DNA from: CAYMST01 sp964393115
Lineage (GTDB): Bacteria > Bacteroidota > Bacteroidia > Cytophagales > Cyclobacteriaceae
Direction: 5' to 3'
Length of the DNA stretch: 15,190 nt
Assembly: GCA_964393115.1 (NCBI GenBank)
Contig: CAYMST010000103.1
Location: forward strand, 1 to 15,190
Part shown: one piece after another, positions 13,784 through 15,190 of the stretch
Layout: the number at the start of each line of letters is the position of its first letter
Position numbering within the stretch: position 1 is the first letter of the stretch
Position numbers and translations under genes: made by a program
The notes under the pieces: generated by a model
Seen by the model: the letters and a program-made list of their open reading frames with translations, nothing else
What the model was told of the DNA's origin: nothing
The model's database searches: none

Positions 13784-15090
13784 TAGTTATCTGCCTTTCT
13801 CATAATGTTAAAAACCTTTGTTAACAAATCATCATCTCCCACATTACCTGGAAATATGATAAGATAAACCCCAGCGAAAAGACTATTGTGAGATAAGCTC
13901 AAAATAGGCACTCCTGGGGATATCTGTCCTATTACTAATGCTTCTCTTTCACGCGTTCCATCTGTCAATACCTTATGCGAGGTAATGCCTCCCTTTGATA
14001 TGATCAGATCGGGCTGGTACGATAGGTTACAAACAACCGCCGCTAAAAAGTCGGCAATTCTGCGACCTGCCAGAGTTTGCTGTTCATAACTACCTGTAAG
14101 CGCATAATTTCGTTCTGTATAGACTAATATCGACTTTTGCTTACTCAAACCAACAGATATCTGTTTTGCTATTCTTCTCAGATAGTGATTGTCTAAATCA
14201 CTCAATATCTTTTTTGTACTTAATTCAATGCTCTCGACACTCGTATTGTTCAAAAGGTGTTGAAGTTGAATACTTGTTTTGTTGACAAATGAACCGGCTA
14301 CGATCAACGTCGTTTTCGTCGCCACCTTTGGTCTGAAGTAATCAATAATAGGTGTTTCTGTAATGGATCGAACAAATGTCGCTGCCGTCCGATATAAAAA
14401 CTGTTGGCCCTGCTTTTCTAAGTCCCGAAAGACCTCTGTCATTCGGTCCACATCAGATTCTACCTCTGCATCAAAAACTATGGCTTTACCCTTATCCAAC
14501 ACATTGCTATCCAATAAAGCAGGTTCACAATGAATTACCTCTTCAGACTTTATTGCTCCATTACTTTTTTCCTCAATATACTCTGGTAAAAAGGCGGTAG
14601 AATATCCCAGTGTTGGATCTTTAGCGAACTCCGTTTCACTAGCCGGAATATCACCTGAGGCTGTCTTGACATGATGGATACCATTCCGTGTTACGCGACC
14701 ACCTTCTTGAAAGAACGGCGAAAAAACTACGTGTGAAAAAGGACCTAATGTTTCTTGAATGGCCTTCGTTTCTGCAAGAAAATGACCTCTCAACGTCGAA
14801 TCGGTTCGACAGATCACCCTAAATGCAAATTTGTCTTTAAAAGAAGCCAATACGTTACCTATCTCAACATATATTCTATAGGCTTCATCAGCGGTATACG
14901 CTCTAGAGTTGGTCAGAATGTAGAAACAATCCTGCTCTTCCAAATATTGAGCAACAAGATCCTGTTCCCAAGAAGTCAATAAATAAACATTGTGCATCAC
15001 CTGACACCCTGTAGGGTCATCATCTAAAACCACGGTTTTTAACTCCTGATTAGTAACGATTGGTGATATGGTATCGAGTTGTTCTAACAT
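13783..15090 (-). CDS. Four-carbon acid sugar kinase-family protein (DUF1537)
   Basis: 435 aa from the ATG at 15090. An upstream ATG at 15153 keeps the frame open, but its 21 extra codons are AT-rich, non-conserved and run through the operator and -7 box, so 15090 is chosen. N-terminal domain: LDDDPTGCQVMHNVYLLT (22-39), YILTNSRAYT (58-66), RTDSTLRGHF (95-104) and FSPFFQEGGRVTRNGIHHV (123-141). Middle: FLYRTAATFV. C-terminal nucleotide domain: VAGSFVNKTSIQLQHLL (264-280), ISKGGITSHKVL (364-375), SPGVPIL and FPGNVGDDDLL. The family phosphorylates tetronates, oxo-tetronates and 3-oxo-isoapionate (OtnK, DtnK, LtnK, OiaK). The DDDPTG-Q and ILTNSR motifs place it in a subgroup apart from DDLTGA-type OtnK. 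As first gene of the operon it probably phosphorylates the imported acid or its keto form. The exact substrate is not predictable. Confidence 0.82.
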   Translation of the reverse strand: MLEQLDTISPIVTNQELKTVVLDDDPTGCQVMHNVYLLTSWEQDLVAQYLEEQDCFYILTNSRAYTADEAYRIYVEIGNVLASFKDKFAFRVICRTDSTLRGHFLAETKAIQETLGPFSHVVFSPFFQEGGRVTRNGIHHVKTASGDIPASETEFAKDPTLGYSTAFLPEYIEEKSNGAIKSEEVIHCEPALLDSNVLDKGKAIVFDAEVESDVDRMTEVFRDLEKQGQQFLYRTAATFVRSITETPIIDYFRPKVATKTTLIVAGSFVNKTSIQLQHLLNNTSVESIELSTKKILSDLDNHYLRRIAKQISVGLSKQKSILVYTERNYALTGSYEQQTLAGRRIADFLAAVVCNLSYQPDLIISKGGITSHKVLTDGTREREALVIGQISPGVPILSLSHNSLFAGVYLIIFPGNVGDDDLLTKVFNIMRKADN

Positions 15091-15103
15091 AATTTGAATA
15101 AAA

Positions 15104-15111
15104 CAAATGTA
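15104..15111 (-). promoter_or_regulatory. Probable Bacteroidota -7 promoter box
   Basis: Read on the minus strand these bases are TACATTTG, a full match to the Bacteroidota -7 consensus TAnnTTTG. The start site would lie a few bases before the ATG at 15090, giving a very short leader. A -33 TTG at the usual distance is not evident; the position is occupied by the second operator half. Weak basal activity or activator help is possible. Confidence 0.5.
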
Positions 15112-15136
15112 TACAATTTTATCAATAATTGTATAC
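15109..15136. promoter_or_regulatory. Paired GTATAC operator, likely GntR-regulator site
   Basis: GTATACAATT (15109-15118) and AATTGTATAC (15127-15136) are an exact 10-bp inverted repeat with 8 bases between. Each arm contains the self-palindromic GTATAC, and the two centres are 22 bp apart, about two helical turns. The local sites ATGTATACAA and TTGTATACTT match a TTGTATACAA-type FCD/GntR operator in 9 and 8 of 10 positions. The first overlaps the -7 box and the second covers the -33 region, the layout expected for repression by the regulator encoded one gene downstream. Confidence 0.6.
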
Positions 15137-15190
15137 TTAAACCGAATTTTCATTGAACTTTTATATTCTTAATTTACAGACACTTTTAAT

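Noticed and set aside
15091..15153. 21-codon N-terminal extension of the DUF1537 kinase (ATG at 15153)
   Set aside because: The extension is AT-rich and non-conserved in character, and it overlaps the paired GTATAC operator and -7 box. The ATG at 15090 gives the normal family N-terminus.
1..15190. Mobile elements, CRISPR, tRNA or rRNA
   Set aside because: I saw no transposase or integrase frames, no repeated spacer arrays and no tRNA- or rRNA-like sequence on either strand.

Overview
The window looks like chromosomal DNA of a Bacteroidota bacterium, probably an environmental polysaccharide degrader of the Cytophagales or a similar order. The evidence is a secreted protein with a type IX secretion (T9SS) C-terminal sorting domain (YPNP motif), SSC lipoboxes, a FAS1-domain tail, AT-rich leaders with few Shine-Dalgarno sites, and a Bacteroidota-type -7 box (TACATTTG). 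No genus can be named from sequence alone. I saw no tRNA, rRNA, CRISPR array, insertion sequence or phage gene.

Left part (1-2583): the 3' end of a FAS1/fasciclin-domain gene, a doubtful 88-aa ORF, a PsbP/DcrB-like lipoprotein on the minus strand, a 92-aa protein of unknown function and a doubtful small exported protein. Several strong stem-loop terminators separate these units. A 466-bp stretch (2118-2583) holds no convincing gene.

Centre (2584-6563): two convergent exported proteins. On the plus strand is an 877-aa lipoprotein with a six-hairpin glycoside hydrolase domain and FN3-like plus CBM-like C-terminal domains. On the minus strand is a 439-aa T9SS-secreted protein with a concanavalin/LamG-like domain.

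Right part (6735-15090, minus strand): a compact, translationally coupled catabolic operon. In transcription order it encodes a DUF1537 four-carbon acid sugar kinase, a GntR/FCD regulator, a split transketolase (N- and C-terminal subunits), an ACS-family MFS transporter for organic or sugar acids, an Asp/Glu racemase-superfamily protein with only one of the two catalytic cysteines, and an exported fusion of a nitrilase-type amidase with an apiosidase-like (DUF4038/GH140-type) glycoside hydrolase. Two GTATAC operator-like sites 22 bp apart overlap the probable promoter, so the GntR protein probably represses its own operon.

Taken together (inference), the fusion enzyme would release a sugar acid or similar monomer outside the cytoplasm. 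The ACS transporter would import it, and the racemase-fold protein, kinase and transketolase would convert it into central-metabolism phosphosugars. The parts resemble D-apiose/D-apionate catabolism (OiaK-like DUF1537 kinase, AptAB-like split transketolase, GH140-like apiosidase). The isomerases, dehydrogenases and lactonase of the known pathways are absent here, so the substrate is unknown and the locus may be an undescribed sugar-acid utilisation system.
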